Below, piece after piece: positions 7,325 to 18,226 of a DNA stretch of 64,000 nucleotides. The DNA comes from Glycomyces salinus (GTDB taxonomy: Bacteria; Actinomycetota; Actinomycetes; Mycobacteriales; Micromonosporaceae), in contig NZ_JAELXW010000014.1 in assembly GCF_016428645.1 (NCBI RefSeq), positions 62,001 to 126,000 of the forward strand. Reading direction: 5' to 3'. Within the stretch, counting starts at the first letter, position 1, and every line of letters begins with the position of its first letter. A program made the translations under genes and the position numbers. The notes beneath the pieces were generated by a model. That model was not told the origin of the DNA. It ran no database searches and saw nothing but the letters and a program-made list of their open reading frames with translations.

Positions 7325-10024
7325 GTGACCGCTTCGCAATCCCGCCTACTGCTGATCGACGGCCATTCGATGGCCTTCCGAGCTTTCTTCGCGCTGCCGG
7401 CCGAGAAGTTCGCCACCGACGACGGCCAGGTGACCAACGCCGTCTACGGCTTCGCCTCGATGCTCATCAACCTGCTGCGCGACGAGAAGCCCACGCACAT
7501 CGCCGTCGCCTTCGACGTCTCGCGCCGCTCCTTCCGCACCGAGGAGTACGCCGCGTACAAGGACGGGCGCGAAGAGACCCCGGCCGAGTTCAAGAGCCAG
7601 ATCCCCATCATCCAGGACCTCCTGGACGCCTTCGGGATCAAGTGGCTCACCAAGCAGAACTACGAGGCCGACGACATCATCGCCACGCTGGCCACCGGTG
7701 GCACGGCGGCCGGGGCGAAGACGTTCATCTCCTCGGGCGACCGCGACGCCATCCAGCTGGTAGACGAGCACGTGACGCTCCTCTACCCGGTCAAGGGCGT
7801 CACCGAGCTGGCCCGCTACACCCCGGAGGCCATCGAGGAGAAGTACGGCGTCCCGCCCGAGCGCTACCGCGACCTGGCCGCCCTGGTGGGGGAGAAGGCC
7901 GACAACCTGCCCGGCATCCCCGGGGTCGGCCCCAAGACCGCCGCGAAGTGGATCGCGAAGTACGGCTCGATCGACGGCCTGGTGGCCAAGGCCGACGAGG
8001 TGGGCGGCAAGGCCGGGCAGAACCTGCGCGACCACCTCGACGAGGTCCTGCGCAACCACCGGCTCAACCGGCTGGTCACCGACCTGGAGCTGGAGGCGGA
8101 ATTCGACGCCCTGGCCTGGGAGGGCTGGTCGGTCGAGCGCACCGGTGCCCTGTTCGACGCCCTCCAGTTCCGCACCCTCGGCGAACGCCTCAACACCGCC
8201 CTCGGCGAGAAGGCCGTCGGCCAGGTCCCCGTCCCCGAGAACCAGGCCGCCGACCTGCTGGCGGAGCGACTCGAACCCGGCGGACTCGCCGCCTGGCTCG
8301 ACACGGCCGCCGGAGACGTCGCGATCGCCTACACCGGGACCTTCGAGTCCGGCACCGGCTCCTTCAACTCGATCGCGCTGGCCGAGGGCGATCGGGCGCT
8401 GTGGTTCGACCCGGCCGGACTCGACGCCGAGGACGACCAGGTCTGGACGCGGTGGCTCTCCGACCCCGAGCGCGGCAAGGTCGTCAACGACGCCAAGGCA
8501 TTCCTGTGGGGCGCCGACGCCGCCGGATGGCCCGAGCCGGCCGGACTGCGCGTCGACACGGTCATCGCCGCCTACCTGCTCAAACCCGAGCAGCGCAGCT
8601 ATGACCTCGGCGACCTTGCGATGCAGTACCTCGGGCGCGAGCTCGAGGCCATCGAGAAGTCCGCCGACGACGGGGCCCTCGTCGGGCTCGACGAGGCGAT
8701 GGCCGGTGCCGAGGACCGCTTCGAGGCCGACTGCGCCGAAGCCGCCATCATCGGCGAGCTGGCCCGCACCGAGACCGAGAAGCTCACCGAACGCCGGCAG
8801 CAGCGCCTGGCCGAGGAGCTGGAATACCCGATCGTCCCGGTCCTGGCCCGCATGGAGGCCACCGGGATCGCCGCCGACGAGGGCCACTTCGCCGACATCG
8901 AGGCCAGCTTCGCCGCCCAGGCCAAGGAAGCCGCCGACACCGCCCACGAGATCGTGGGCCGCAAGTTCAACATGGGCTCGCCCAAGCAGCTCCAGGAGAT
9001 CCTCTTCGACGAGCTGAAGATGCCCAAGACCAGGCGCACCAAGACCGGCTACACGACCAACGCCGAGGCGCTCCAGCAGCTGTACGCCAAGACCGGGCAC
9101 CCGGTTCTCGAACAGCTCCTGCGCTTCCGCGACGTCGAGAAGCTCAAGCAGATCGTCGCGACCCTGCGCGCCACCATCCAGCCCGACGGGCGCATCCACA
9201 CCACCTTCCACCAGACCGTGGCCGCGACCGGCCGCCTGTCCTCTTCGGACCCGAACCTCCAGAACATCCCGGTCCGGTCCGAGGCCGGGCGCGACATCCG
9301 CGCCGGGTTCGTCGTCGGCGAGGGCTACGAGTCGCTGATGACCATCGACTACAGCCAGATCGAGATGCGCATCATGGCCAGCCTGACCGGCGACGAGGGC
9401 CTGATCGACGCCTTCATCTCCGGCGAGGACATCCACCGGGCCGTCGCCGCCAAGGTCTTCGGAGTCGCGCCGGGCGAGGTCACCGCCGAGCACCGCCGCA
9501 AGATCAAGGCCATGTCCTACGGCCTCGCCTACGGCCTGTCCACCTACGGGCTCAGCCAGCAGCTCGGGGTCTCCACCGAGGAGGCCCAGCAGCTCTCCGA
9601 CGACTACTTCGCTCGCTTCGGCAAGGTCCGCGACTTCCTCCACCGCACCGTCGAGGAGGCCCGCAAGACCGGCCACACCGAGACGATCATGGGCCGGCGC
9701 CGCTACTTCCCGGACCTGACCAGCGACAACCGGCAGCGCCGCGAGATGGCCGAGCGCGCCGCGCTGAACGCCCCCATCCAGGGCAGTGCGGCCGACATCA
9801 TGAAGACCGCGATGCTCAGAGTCGACCGGGAGCTGCGGGCCCGGAAGCTGGACTCCCGCGTGCTGCTCCAGGTGCACGACGAGCTGGTCTGCGAGGTCGC
9901 CCCAGGCGAGGCCGAGCGGCTGGAGGCGCTGGTGCGCGAGCAGATGTCGGGCGCCGCCGACCTGGCGGTCCCGCTGACCGTCTCGTCCGGATTCGGGCGA
10001 TCCTGGGAAGAGGCGGCGCACTGA
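7325..10024 (+). CDS. polA: DNA polymerase I
   Basis: An 899-residue family A polymerase for Okazaki-fragment maturation and excision repair. The 5'-nuclease domain (about 1-300) begins LLLIDGHSMAFRAFFALP and holds the helix-hairpin-helix GIPGVGPKTAAKW. The central 3'-5' exonuclease-like domain lacks recognisable acidic proofreading motifs, as in mycobacterial Pol I. The C-terminal polymerase domain has motif A MTIDYSQIEMRIMA, the O-helix region RRKIKAMSYGLAYG and motif C LLQVHDELVCE. The GTG at 7325 is chosen over the upstream ATG at 7259, because homologues begin about ten residues before LLLIDG and a -10 element sits 7 nt upstream. Confidence 0.96.
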   Translation: MTASQSRLLLIDGHSMAFRAFFALPAEKFATDDGQVTNAVYGFASMLINLLRDEKPTHIAVAFDVSRRSFRTEEYAAYKDGREETPAEFKSQIPIIQDLLDAFGIKWLTKQNYEADDIIATLATGGTAAGAKTFISSGDRDAIQLVDEHVTLLYPVKGVTELARYTPEAIEEKYGVPPERYRDLAALVGEKADNLPGIPGVGPKTAAKWIAKYGSIDGLVAKADEVGGKAGQNLRDHLDEVLRNHRLNRLVTDLELEAEFDALAWEGWSVERTGALFDALQFRTLGERLNTALGEKAVGQVPVPENQAADLLAERLEPGGLAAWLDTAAGDVAIAYTGTFESGTGSFNSIALAEGDRALWFDPAGLDAEDDQVWTRWLSDPERGKVVNDAKAFLWGADAAGWPEPAGLRVDTVIAAYLLKPEQRSYDLGDLAMQYLGRELEAIEKSADDGALVGLDEAMAGAEDRFEADCAEAAIIGELARTETEKLTERRQQRLAEELEYPIVPVLARMEATGIAADEGHFADIEASFAAQAKEAADTAHEIVGRKFNMGSPKQLQEILFDELKMPKTRRTKTGYTTNAEALQQLYAKTGHPVLEQLLRFRDVEKLKQIVATLRATIQPDGRIHTTFHQTVAATGRLSSSDPNLQNIPVRSEAGRDIRAGFVVGEGYESLMTIDYSQIEMRIMASLTGDEGLIDAFISGEDIHRAVAAKVFGVAPGEVTAEHRRKIKAMSYGLAYGLSTYGLSQQLGVSTEEAQQLSDDYFARFGKVRDFLHRTVEEARKTGHTETIMGRRRYFPDLTSDNRQRREMAERAALNAPIQGSAADIMKTAMLRVDRELRARKLDSRVLLQVHDELVCEVAPGEAERLEALVREQMSGAADLAVPLTVSSGFGRSWEEAAH

Positions 10025-10239
10025 CCGTGGCTGTCCCCACCACCGCCCAGCCCAGAGTGGCGCGGCATTATCGCGCACGGTAACCTGGACTGGCCTAGGC
10101 ATGTCCGTGTCCTCGGAAGGGAGCAGGACACGAGCCGCCACCGGTGGGACTGCCAGGGCGTAGAACTGCGAGCATTCGCGTCACGAACGGGCGCGGGCGC
10201 GAGCCCACGATTTTGAACGTATCCGGAGCACCAGCCCAT

Positions 10240-11745
10240 ATGACGAGCAGCATCGAGGCCACCTCGAGCAACGCTGAGAACAGCACCACGGTCGACGAAT
10301 TCGCCTCTGACGAGGATCTCCTTGCCGCGATCGACGCGACCATCAAATACTTCAACGACGGCGATATCGTCGAAGGTACCGTCGTCAAGGTCGACCGGGA
10401 TGAAGTCCTGCTCGACATCGGCTACAAGACCGAGGGCGTCATCCCCTCGCGCGAGCTGTCGATCAAACACGATGTGGACCCCGAAGACGTCGTCGCCGTC
10501 GGCGACCACGTCGAGGCCCTGGTCCTCCAGAAGGAGGACAAGGAAGGCCGCCTGATCCTCTCCAAGAAGCGGGCTCAGTACGAGCGCGCCTGGGGCACGA
10601 TCGAGAAGATCAAGGAAGAGGACGGCGTCGTTCGCGGCTCGGTCATCGAAGTGGTCAAGGGCGGTCTCATCCTCGACATCGGGCTCCGCGGCTTCCTGCC
10701 GGCGTCCCTGGTCGAGATGCGCCGCGTTCGCGACCTGCAGCCGTATGTCGGCCGCGAGCTCGAGGCCAAGATCATCGAGTTGGACAAGAACCGCAACAAC
10801 GTGGTCCTCTCGAGGCGCGCCTGGCTGGAGCAGACCCAGTCCGAGGTCCGCACCGAGTTCCTGCACCAGCTGGCCAAGGGCCAGGTCCGCAAGGGCACGG
10901 TCTCCTCGATCGTCAACTTCGGCGCCTTCGTCGACCTCGGTGGGGTCGACGGCCTGGTCCACGTCTCGGAGCTGTCCTGGAAGCACATCGACCACCCCAG
11001 CGAGGTCGTCGAGGTCGGCCAGCCGGTCGAGGTCGAGGTGCTCGAGGTCGACCTGGAGCGCGAGCGCGTCTCCCTGTCGCTGAAGGCCACCCAGGAAGAC
11101 CCGTGGCGCCAGTTCGCCCGCACCCACGCGATCGGCCAGATCGTGCCGGGCAAGGTCACCAAGCTGGTTCCGTTCGGCGCGTTCGTCCGCGTCGAGGACG
11201 GCATCGAGGGCCTGGTGCATATCTCGGAGCTGGCCGAGCGCCACGTCGAGGTTCCCGAGCAGGTCGTCAAGGTCGGTTCCGACGCCATGGTCAAGGTCAT
11301 CGACATCGACCTGGACCGCCGCCGCATCTCGCTCTCGCTGAAGCAGGCCAACGAGGCCTTCGTCGAGAACGAGGAGGCGTTCGACCCGACGCTGTACGGC
11401 ATGGCCGCTCAGTACGACGACCAGGGCAACTACATCTACCCGGAGGGCTTCGACTCGGAGACCGGCGAGTGGATGGAGGGCTACGACGAGGCCCGCGAGG
11501 AGTGGGAGCGGCAGTACGCCGAGGCCCGCGCCCGCTGGGAGGAGCACGGCCGCCAGATCGCCGAGCGCGTCATCACCGACGCTCCGGCCAAGCCCGCCGA
11601 GGGTGAGGCCCCCAAGAGCAGCGGTGGCGACAAGGCTCCGAAGAAGCAGACGACCGAGAAGAAGTCGGCGCCGGCCGAGCCCGCGGGCACGCTGGCCACC
11701 GACGAGGCGCTCGCCGCTCTGCGGGAGAAGCTCGCCGGGAGCTGA
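10240..11745 (+). CDS. rpsA: 30S ribosomal protein S1
   Basis: A 501-residue S1 protein that helps mRNAs load on the 30S subunit. Four S1/OB repeats are visible, starting near GTVVKVDRDEVLLDIGY, GSVIEVVKGGLILDIGL, GTVSSIVNFGAFVDLGG and GKVTKLVPFGAFVRVED. Four is the actinobacterial number (six in E. coli). An acidic, low-complexity tail rich in Glu, Lys, Ala and Pro follows. The ATG at 10240 matches the usual MTSS start. In-frame sequence upstream lacks conservation and overlaps the polA-rpsA spacer. A hairpin at 11821 ends the transcript. Confidence 0.96.
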   Translation: MTSSIEATSSNAENSTTVDEFASDEDLLAAIDATIKYFNDGDIVEGTVVKVDRDEVLLDIGYKTEGVIPSRELSIKHDVDPEDVVAVGDHVEALVLQKEDKEGRLILSKKRAQYERAWGTIEKIKEEDGVVRGSVIEVVKGGLILDIGLRGFLPASLVEMRRVRDLQPYVGRELEAKIIELDKNRNNVVLSRRAWLEQTQSEVRTEFLHQLAKGQVRKGTVSSIVNFGAFVDLGGVDGLVHVSELSWKHIDHPSEVVEVGQPVEVEVLEVDLERERVSLSLKATQEDPWRQFARTHAIGQIVPGKVTKLVPFGAFVRVEDGIEGLVHISELAERHVEVPEQVVKVGSDAMVKVIDIDLDRRRISLSLKQANEAFVENEEAFDPTLYGMAAQYDDQGNYIYPEGFDSETGEWMEGYDEAREEWERQYAEARARWEEHGRQIAERVITDAPAKPAEGEAPKSSGGDKAPKKQTTEKKSAPAEPAGTLATDEALAALREKLAGS

Positions 11746-11820
11746 CGTTCGGCCGCCTCCGCGCAGGTGGAGGCGACCGGCTCTCCGGGAGTAGTCACTC
11801 CTTAAGCTGAAGTACCACTG

Positions 11821-11858
11821 CCCGTCTCAGACCGTTGGTCTGGGGCGGGTAGTGTTTT
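11821..11858 (+). terminator. Rho-independent terminator after rpsA
   Basis: Thirteen-base stem CCCGTCTCAGACC / GGTCTGGGGCGGG with two G-U pairs and a GTT loop, then TAGTGTTTT. Its 3' flank overlaps the coaE -10 element, so the two genes are tightly separated. Confidence 0.7.
11850..11855 (+). promoter_or_regulatory. Putative -10 of leaderless coaE transcript
   Basis: TAGTGT lies 7 nt before the GTG at 11863. No Shine-Dalgarno precedes the start. Confidence 0.45.
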
Positions 11859-11862
11859 AGTT

Positions 11863-13758
11863 GTGCTTAAAGTCGCATTGACCGGTGGCATCGGAGCCGG
11901 TAAAAGCACGGTCGCGGCGAAGCTCGAGAAGCTGGGAGCCTACGTCATCGACGCGGATGCTCTAGCCCGAGAAGTCGTCGCCCCCGACACCGACGGATTG
12001 GCCGCGGTGGTCTCCCGATTCGGACCCGGCGTTCTTTCCGCCGACGGGGCGCTCGACCGTGCAGCCCTCGCCCGGATCGTCTTCGATGACGCGCAGGCGC
12101 GCGCCGAACTCGAGGCGATCATCCATCCGCGAGTCCGCCAGCGGGCTCGAGAGCTCACCGAAGAACGAACCGACGACGCGATCGTCGTCCAAGACATTCC
12201 ACTGCTGGCCGAGACCGGCCAGGCGCCCTCCTTCCACCTCGCGATCGACGTCGAGGCCCCGCGCGAGCTGCGGCTCGAGCGGTTGGCCGAGCGCGGCATG
12301 GACCGGTCCGACGCCGTGCGGCGCATCGACGCCCAGGCATCGGACTCCGACCGCCGCGAGGTCTGCGACGTGGTCCTGTTCAACCGGGACGGCGTCGAGG
12401 AGATCGAGAGGCGCGTGTCGTTGCTGTGGGACGAGCGAATCGTGCCGTTCAACGAGAACCTCCGCGCCGGCCGCGCCGAACCGCGGCCCGAGAAGCTCCA
12501 GTTCGTGGAGTCCGACCCGAGCTGGCCCCGGCGCTTCGAGCACCTGGCCGCGCGCCTGCGGCGCGTCATGGGGCCCGGAGCGGTCCGCATCGACCACGTC
12601 GGATCGACGGCCGTGGCCGGGATTCCGGCCAAGGACGTCATCGACATCCAGGTCACGGTGGTCACGCTCAAGGCCGTCGATGCGCTCCAGGAGAAGCTCG
12701 CGAAGGCCGGGTTCTTCGGCCGCCGGGCGTTCGACGAACCCAAGCCCGAGCACCCGGACGTCTCGGAGTGGGAGAAGCGCTTCTACGGCTACGCCGACCC
12801 CGGGAACGTGGCTCAGATCCACTTCCGCCCGATCGACAGCCCCGGTCAGCGGTTCGCGCTGCTGTTCCGCGACTGGCTGCGGGCCGATCCCGAGGCCCGG
12901 TCCGACTACGCCCAGGCCAAGGGCGAGCTGGCCGCGAAGGCCGACTCGACCACGGCCTACGGCGAGGCCAAGGAGCCGTGGTTCCACCGCGAGGGCTGGC
13001 CGCGGGCGCACCGCTGGGCCGAGGCCAGCGGCTGGCACGCGCCGGTCTGCTTACCTGATGACCTCGACCGGCCCGGCCTCAGCGCCGGGCCGGTCGCCTT
13101 CGTGCCCGAGTCACCCGATCTTCTCGTTGATCGACCACGGGATGGCGACCATCGGGTACTCCTCGTGTTCGAGGCGCCCGCTCGCCACCCCGTAGAGGGT
13201 CATCATCTCGACCTTGACCAGGCGTCCTTCGGCGACGTGGTAGCGGAACGCCGACTGGCCCGCGGCCGCCTCGGCGTCCCCGGCGACCGGGAACTCCACC
13301 ACGTAGACCGGCTCGTCGCCGCCGTCGACGCGCAGCAGCGATGCCTGCTCGGCCAGCTTGTCGGGGTCTTCCGCCTCTCGGGCGGCCATCTCCAGCATCC
13401 GGTAGACGATCGTCTCGATGGAGCCGAAGTTCTCGGTGACGTCCTCGTCGTCCAGCGCGTGCGTCTCCCAGCCCTCCTCCGGGAGCGGCTGGGGGAGTTC
13501 GTCGGAGTCGGTCGCCTGCGTGGCCAGGCCGCCGGGCCTCGCCAGCAGCAGGCGGTAGCCGTCGGTGTCAGCGATGTTGAGGTAGGCGGTCATGGTGCGC
13601 CAGTCGACGAGGCCGTGCCCGGTGGCGACCTGGTCGTTTCCGATCGGCACCTCCAGTTCGACCGTGGCCGACCGCTCCCAGTTGGCGGTGCGGACTTCGG
13701 CGAGGGTCTCGGACAGGTCCCGGTCGACCTCGGACGGCTCGATCGGGGGGCCGCCTAG
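11863..13758 (+). CDS. coaE: Dephospho-CoA kinase with GrpB/UPF0157 domain; 3' end extended
   Basis: Catalyses the last step of coenzyme A synthesis, ATP-dependent phosphorylation of dephospho-CoA. The P-loop GGIGAGKST lies at 8-16, followed by the DPCK fold to about residue 200. A GrpB/UPF0157 domain starts near FVESDPSWPRRF and ends about RWAEASGWHAP (Trp391). Actinobacterial CoaE fusions, about 407 residues in M. tuberculosis, stop there. Here the frame stays open for another ~240 codons, through a terminator hairpin and antisense to the next gene. Tandem TGATGA stops at 13056-13061 lie in a neighbouring frame. The functional protein probably ends near residue 395; the extension is a lost stop or a sequence error. 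Confidence 0.85.
   Translation: MLKVALTGGIGAGKSTVAAKLEKLGAYVIDADALAREVVAPDTDGLAAVVSRFGPGVLSADGALDRAALARIVFDDAQARAELEAIIHPRVRQRARELTEERTDDAIVVQDIPLLAETGQAPSFHLAIDVEAPRELRLERLAERGMDRSDAVRRIDAQASDSDRREVCDVVLFNRDGVEEIERRVSLLWDERIVPFNENLRAGRAEPRPEKLQFVESDPSWPRRFEHLAARLRRVMGPGAVRIDHVGSTAVAGIPAKDVIDIQVTVVTLKAVDALQEKLAKAGFFGRRAFDEPKPEHPDVSEWEKRFYGYADPGNVAQIHFRPIDSPGQRFALLFRDWLRADPEARSDYAQAKGELAAKADSTTAYGEAKEPWFHREGWPRAHRWAEASGWHAPVCLPDDLDRPGLSAGPVAFVPESPDLLVDRPRDGDHRVLLVFEAPARHPVEGHHLDLDQASFGDVVAERRLARGRLGVPGDRELHHVDRLVAAVDAQQRCLLGQLVGVFRLSGGHLQHPVDDRLDGAEVLGDVLVVQRVRLPALLRERLGEFVGVGRLRGQAAGPRQQQAVAVGVSDVEVGGHGAPVDEAVPGGDLVVSDRHLQFDRGRPLPVGGADFGEGLGQVPVDLGRLDRGAA
13065..13096. terminator. Bidirectional hairpin between coaE and the lipoprotein gene
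   Basis: A perfect 13-bp stem, CGACCGGCCCGGC / GCCGGGCCGGTCG, around a 6-nt loop. Its position marks the expected end of coaE and serves the convergent gene ending at 13111. Confidence 0.7.
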
Positions 13759-14508
13759 CAGGTCGGCCCGCTCCAGGCCGGAGGGGTCGAACTCGATCTC
13801 GCGCAGGAAGTCGACCGAGGCCAGCTCGCCGCCGCCGGTGTTGACCTGGAAGCGGCGGATGTCGCCGGACTCGTCGAGGGTGTAGAGCGCCTCGGGGCTG
13901 GCGGCGCCGGTTCCGGAGTCGACCATGATCGGGGCCCGGAAGGTCTCGACCTGGGCGCCGTCGACCAGGCCCTCATCCCGCCAGGTGGCGTGTTCGGCCA
14001 GGTAACCGGGGTCGTCGTCGCGGCCCGCGGCCAGGGTGAACATCGAGGAGGCCAGCACGTCGAACGCCGACTGCGCGGGCGCGGCGCCCCCGGCGAGCAT
14101 CCGCCGCGGGCTCCAGTCGCCCTCGGGCACGGCGACCTCGTCGAAGGCCGGGTCGTCCTCGTGGCTCGCCACCAGCCCGGGGACCGCCTGGAGCAGCTGT
14201 TGGGAGCCGTCGTCGGTGGGGACGCGGGCGTACAGGAGGGGGCCGTCCCAGACCAGGTAGCCGTCGACGGTCAGCTGCTCGCCTTCGACCGGGAGGGTCA
14301 TGCGGACCGCCACGGGTTCGGAGTCGAGATTGCGGGAGCGCATCCCGGCCAGCAGTTGCGCCTCGTCCTCGGTGACCGGGCGCTCGGCGTCGGAGCGGTC
14401 GGCCCCGCAGGAGACGGCCATCCATCCGGCGGTGCCGACCAGCACGGCGATGACCAGGCCCCACATCAGGACGGATTTCCAAGTGGTTGCGGTGTTAGTG
14501 GTACTCAC
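13111..14508 (-). CDS. Putative secreted lipoprotein, unknown function
   Basis: A 465-residue protein I cannot assign to a characterised family. It starts with a basic stretch, a hydrophobic segment (VLMWGLVIAVLVGTAGWMAV) and a Cys at about residue 34 in MAVSCGAD. This looks like a lipoprotein signal, although the -3 Ala is atypical for a lipobox. The mature part seems to contain two similar halves, each with a strand-rich YLVWDGPLLYARVP or GLVDWRTMTAYLNI segment, reminiscent of LppX/LprG-type lipid-carrier folds; this is a guess. The GTG at 14508 is chosen. The gene is divergent from uvrB and convergent with coaE, whose open frame overlaps it. Confidence 0.75.
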   Translation of the reverse strand: MSTTNTATTWKSVLMWGLVIAVLVGTAGWMAVSCGADRSDAERPVTEDEAQLLAGMRSRNLDSEPVAVRMTLPVEGEQLTVDGYLVWDGPLLYARVPTDDGSQQLLQAVPGLVASHEDDPAFDEVAVPEGDWSPRRMLAGGAAPAQSAFDVLASSMFTLAAGRDDDPGYLAEHATWRDEGLVDGAQVETFRAPIMVDSGTGAASPEALYTLDESGDIRRFQVNTGGGELASVDFLREIEFDPSGLERADLLGGPPIEPSEVDRDLSETLAEVRTANWERSATVELEVPIGNDQVATGHGLVDWRTMTAYLNIADTDGYRLLLARPGGLATQATDSDELPQPLPEEGWETHALDDEDVTENFGSIETIVYRMLEMAAREAEDPDKLAEQASLLRVDGGDEPVYVVEFPVAGDAEAAAGQSAFRYHVAEGRLVKVEMMTLYGVASGRLEHEEYPMVAIPWSINEKIG

Positions 14509-14574
14509 AGAGGGACCAACGAACGAGGGGCTGAAAAGACACCGGCGCAGGCCGGTCCTGTCGGGGGTGCGGGC

Positions 14575-14580
14575 TAACGT
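14575..14580 (+). promoter_or_regulatory. Putative -10 of leaderless uvrB transcript
   Basis: TAACGT followed by TGGCAC and the GTG at 14587 (6 nt). Confidence 0.45.
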
Positions 14581-14586
14581 TGGCAC

Positions 14587-16635
<2,049 letters not shown>

Positions 16636-16723
16636 GCCCGGCGGCCCGGCCCTGGAGGAATGCCGCTCCACGCGATCATCAACAACGCGGCCGCGGCCCT
16701 CCGCGGCATCATCGAGGACTCTT

Positions 16724-16740
16724 CTCCGGGTCTCCCGGAG
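16724..16740 (+). terminator. Possible uvrB terminator hairpin
   Basis: CTCCGGG-TCT-CCCGGAG, 88 nt after the uvrB stop, without a U-tract. It could instead belong to the left flank of the TnpB insertion. Confidence 0.35.
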
Positions 16741-16846
16741 GATGCATTGGGGTCGGGGTAGAACCCGAGGCGATTGTTCGCTCGCAGCCCAGCGCCGCGG
16801 GCCTGCGAGCGAAGGGGATGTCGTACCCGGTCGGTAGGTTTTCGGG

Positions 16847-18127
16847 GTGCATCTGCGTTACACCTTCCGGGTCTACCCGACTGCGCCGCAGCGCGCCGCG
16901 CTGGCGCAGGTGTTCGGGTGTGTGCGGACGGTGTTCAATGACGCGGTCGCGGCCCGCCGCAAAGCCCACGCTGAGGGCCTGCCTTACCCGCCGACGGCCG
17001 TGCTGGACAAGCGGCTGATCACTGAAGCGAAGCGGACCGCCGAGCGCTCCTGGCTCGCGGAGGTCTCCACGGTCCCGTTGCAGCAGGCGCTGCGGGACTG
17101 CCATGCGGCATACCGGAACTTCTTCGACTCGTTGTCGGGGAAGCGGGCTGGGGCCAGGGTGGGGCCACCGCGTTTCAAGCGCCGCTCGCACCGGCAGGCG
17201 GCCCGGTTCACCCGCAACGGGTTCTCGCTCCGGGACAACGGCCGCCTATATGTGGCGAAAGTCGGTGAGCTGCGCCTCGCCTGGTCGCGGGCGCTGCCAT
17301 CTGAGCCGTCGAGTGTGACGGTCATCAAGACCGCGACGGGGAAGTACTTCGCGTCGTTCGTGGTCGCGGTGGACGAGGACGCCGGCAGGCTGGAGCCGCT
17401 GGCCGACCCGGAGGCGGAGACCGGGATCGACCTTGGCATCAAGGACTTCGCGGTCCTGCGAGGGGGCCGGGTGATCGAGAACCCGAGGTTCTTCCGCAAG
17501 CTGGAGCGGAAGCTGAAGAAAGCGCAGCGGGCACTGTCCCGCAAGCAGAAAGGCTCGGCGAACCGGGCGAAGGCCCGCGCCAAGGTCGCTCGGGTCCATG
17601 AGCAGGTCAGCAACCGCAGGGACGATTTCCTCCACAAGCAGGTCAAGACGATCGTTGCCGAGAACCAAAGCATCTACGTCGAAGACCTCAATGTGCAGGG
17701 CCTCGCTCGGGGCCGGGGCGCGAAGTCGATCCATGACGCCGCGCTCGGCCGGTTCCTGACGTTGCTGGAGTCGAAGGCGGCCCGTGCAGGCCGCACGTTC
17801 GCGCGCGTGGACCGGTTCTTCCCGTCCACGCGTCTGTGCTCCTCCTGCGGGTCGCTGACCGGACCGAGGGGCATGGAGGGCTTGTCGGTCCGGGAGTGGG
17901 CGTGCGGGTGCGGCGCGGTCCATGACCGCGACGGCAATGCGGAGATCAATATCCGGCGCGAAGGACAGCGCCTGGTGCGAGAACACATGGTCGCCGCCGG
18001 GCAGGCAGAGACGGTAAACGCCCGTGGACAGGACATAAGACCAGGCGTGCCTGGCGGATCTGGAAACCCCCGCGAGGGGAAGAAGCAGGAACCCAACCGT
18101 ACCCGGCTCGCCTCCGCGAGCCGCTAG
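16847..18127 (+). CDS. tnpB: RNA-guided nuclease TnpB
   Basis: A 426-residue transposon-encoded nuclease, ancestor of Cas12. The RuvC-like catalytic set appears complete: Asp195 in GIDLGIKD, Glu279 in IYVEDLNV and Asp362 in VHDRDGNAEINI. A zinc-binding knuckle is inserted with CxxC at 331/334 and CxC at 353/355. The N-terminal HTH and wedge region starts HLRYTFRVYPTAPQRAAL. TnpB uses an omega-RNA from its own 3' end to cut the empty donor site and retain the element. The gene looks intact. No tnpA is adjacent, so mobility would depend on a transposase supplied from elsewhere. Confidence 0.9.
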   Translation: MHLRYTFRVYPTAPQRAALAQVFGCVRTVFNDAVAARRKAHAEGLPYPPTAVLDKRLITEAKRTAERSWLAEVSTVPLQQALRDCHAAYRNFFDSLSGKRAGARVGPPRFKRRSHRQAARFTRNGFSLRDNGRLYVAKVGELRLAWSRALPSEPSSVTVIKTATGKYFASFVVAVDEDAGRLEPLADPEAETGIDLGIKDFAVLRGGRVIENPRFFRKLERKLKKAQRALSRKQKGSANRAKARAKVARVHEQVSNRRDDFLHKQVKTIVAENQSIYVEDLNVQGLARGRGAKSIHDAALGRFLTLLESKAARAGRTFARVDRFFPSTRLCSSCGSLTGPRGMEGLSVREWACGCGAVHDRDGNAEINIRREGQRLVREHMVAAGQAETVNARGQDIRPGVPGGSGNPREGKKQEPNRTRLASASR

Positions 18128-18165
18128 CCGGAAACCGCCTCCATTCAAAGGAGGCGAGGATGCCA
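18061..18165 (+). ncRNA. Candidate omega-RNA scaffold at the tnpB 3' end
   Basis: Three hairpins run in series across the tnpB stop: CCCC/GGGG (18067-18079), GGCTCGC/GCGAGCC (18105-18122) and CGCCTCC/GGAGGCG (18136-18156), ending at GAGGATGCCAAG. TnpB guide RNAs occupy this position, with the guide taken from the flanking DNA just past the right end. Boundaries and expression are inferred. Confidence 0.4.
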
Positions 18166-18226
18166 AGCTGACGCTGGCCAAGCACCCGGGCCGCGCGGTG
18201 TCACGGTTGACTTCGTCGCTGTGCTT

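Larger units (their letters stand above)
16847..18165 (+). mobile_element. TnpB-only insertion (IS1341-like of IS200/IS605)
   Basis: It carries tnpB but no Y1 transposase gene. The left edge is not resolved: an 11-bp-arm hairpin TTCGCTCGCAG/CTGCGAGCGAA (16777-16813) lies upstream of tnpB and may be the left-end structure. The right end is taken just after the 7-bp hairpin CGCCTCC/GGAGGCG (18136-18156) and GAGGATGCCAAG. The element sits between uvrB and an ABM-domain gene, where the core order is otherwise continuous. Confidence 0.55.

Noticed and set aside
7346-10141. A 931-codon minus-strand open frame across polA
   Set aside because: Codon composition is the mirror image of polA and the product is low-complexity Gly/Val/Leu/Asp. 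It is a GC-skew shadow.
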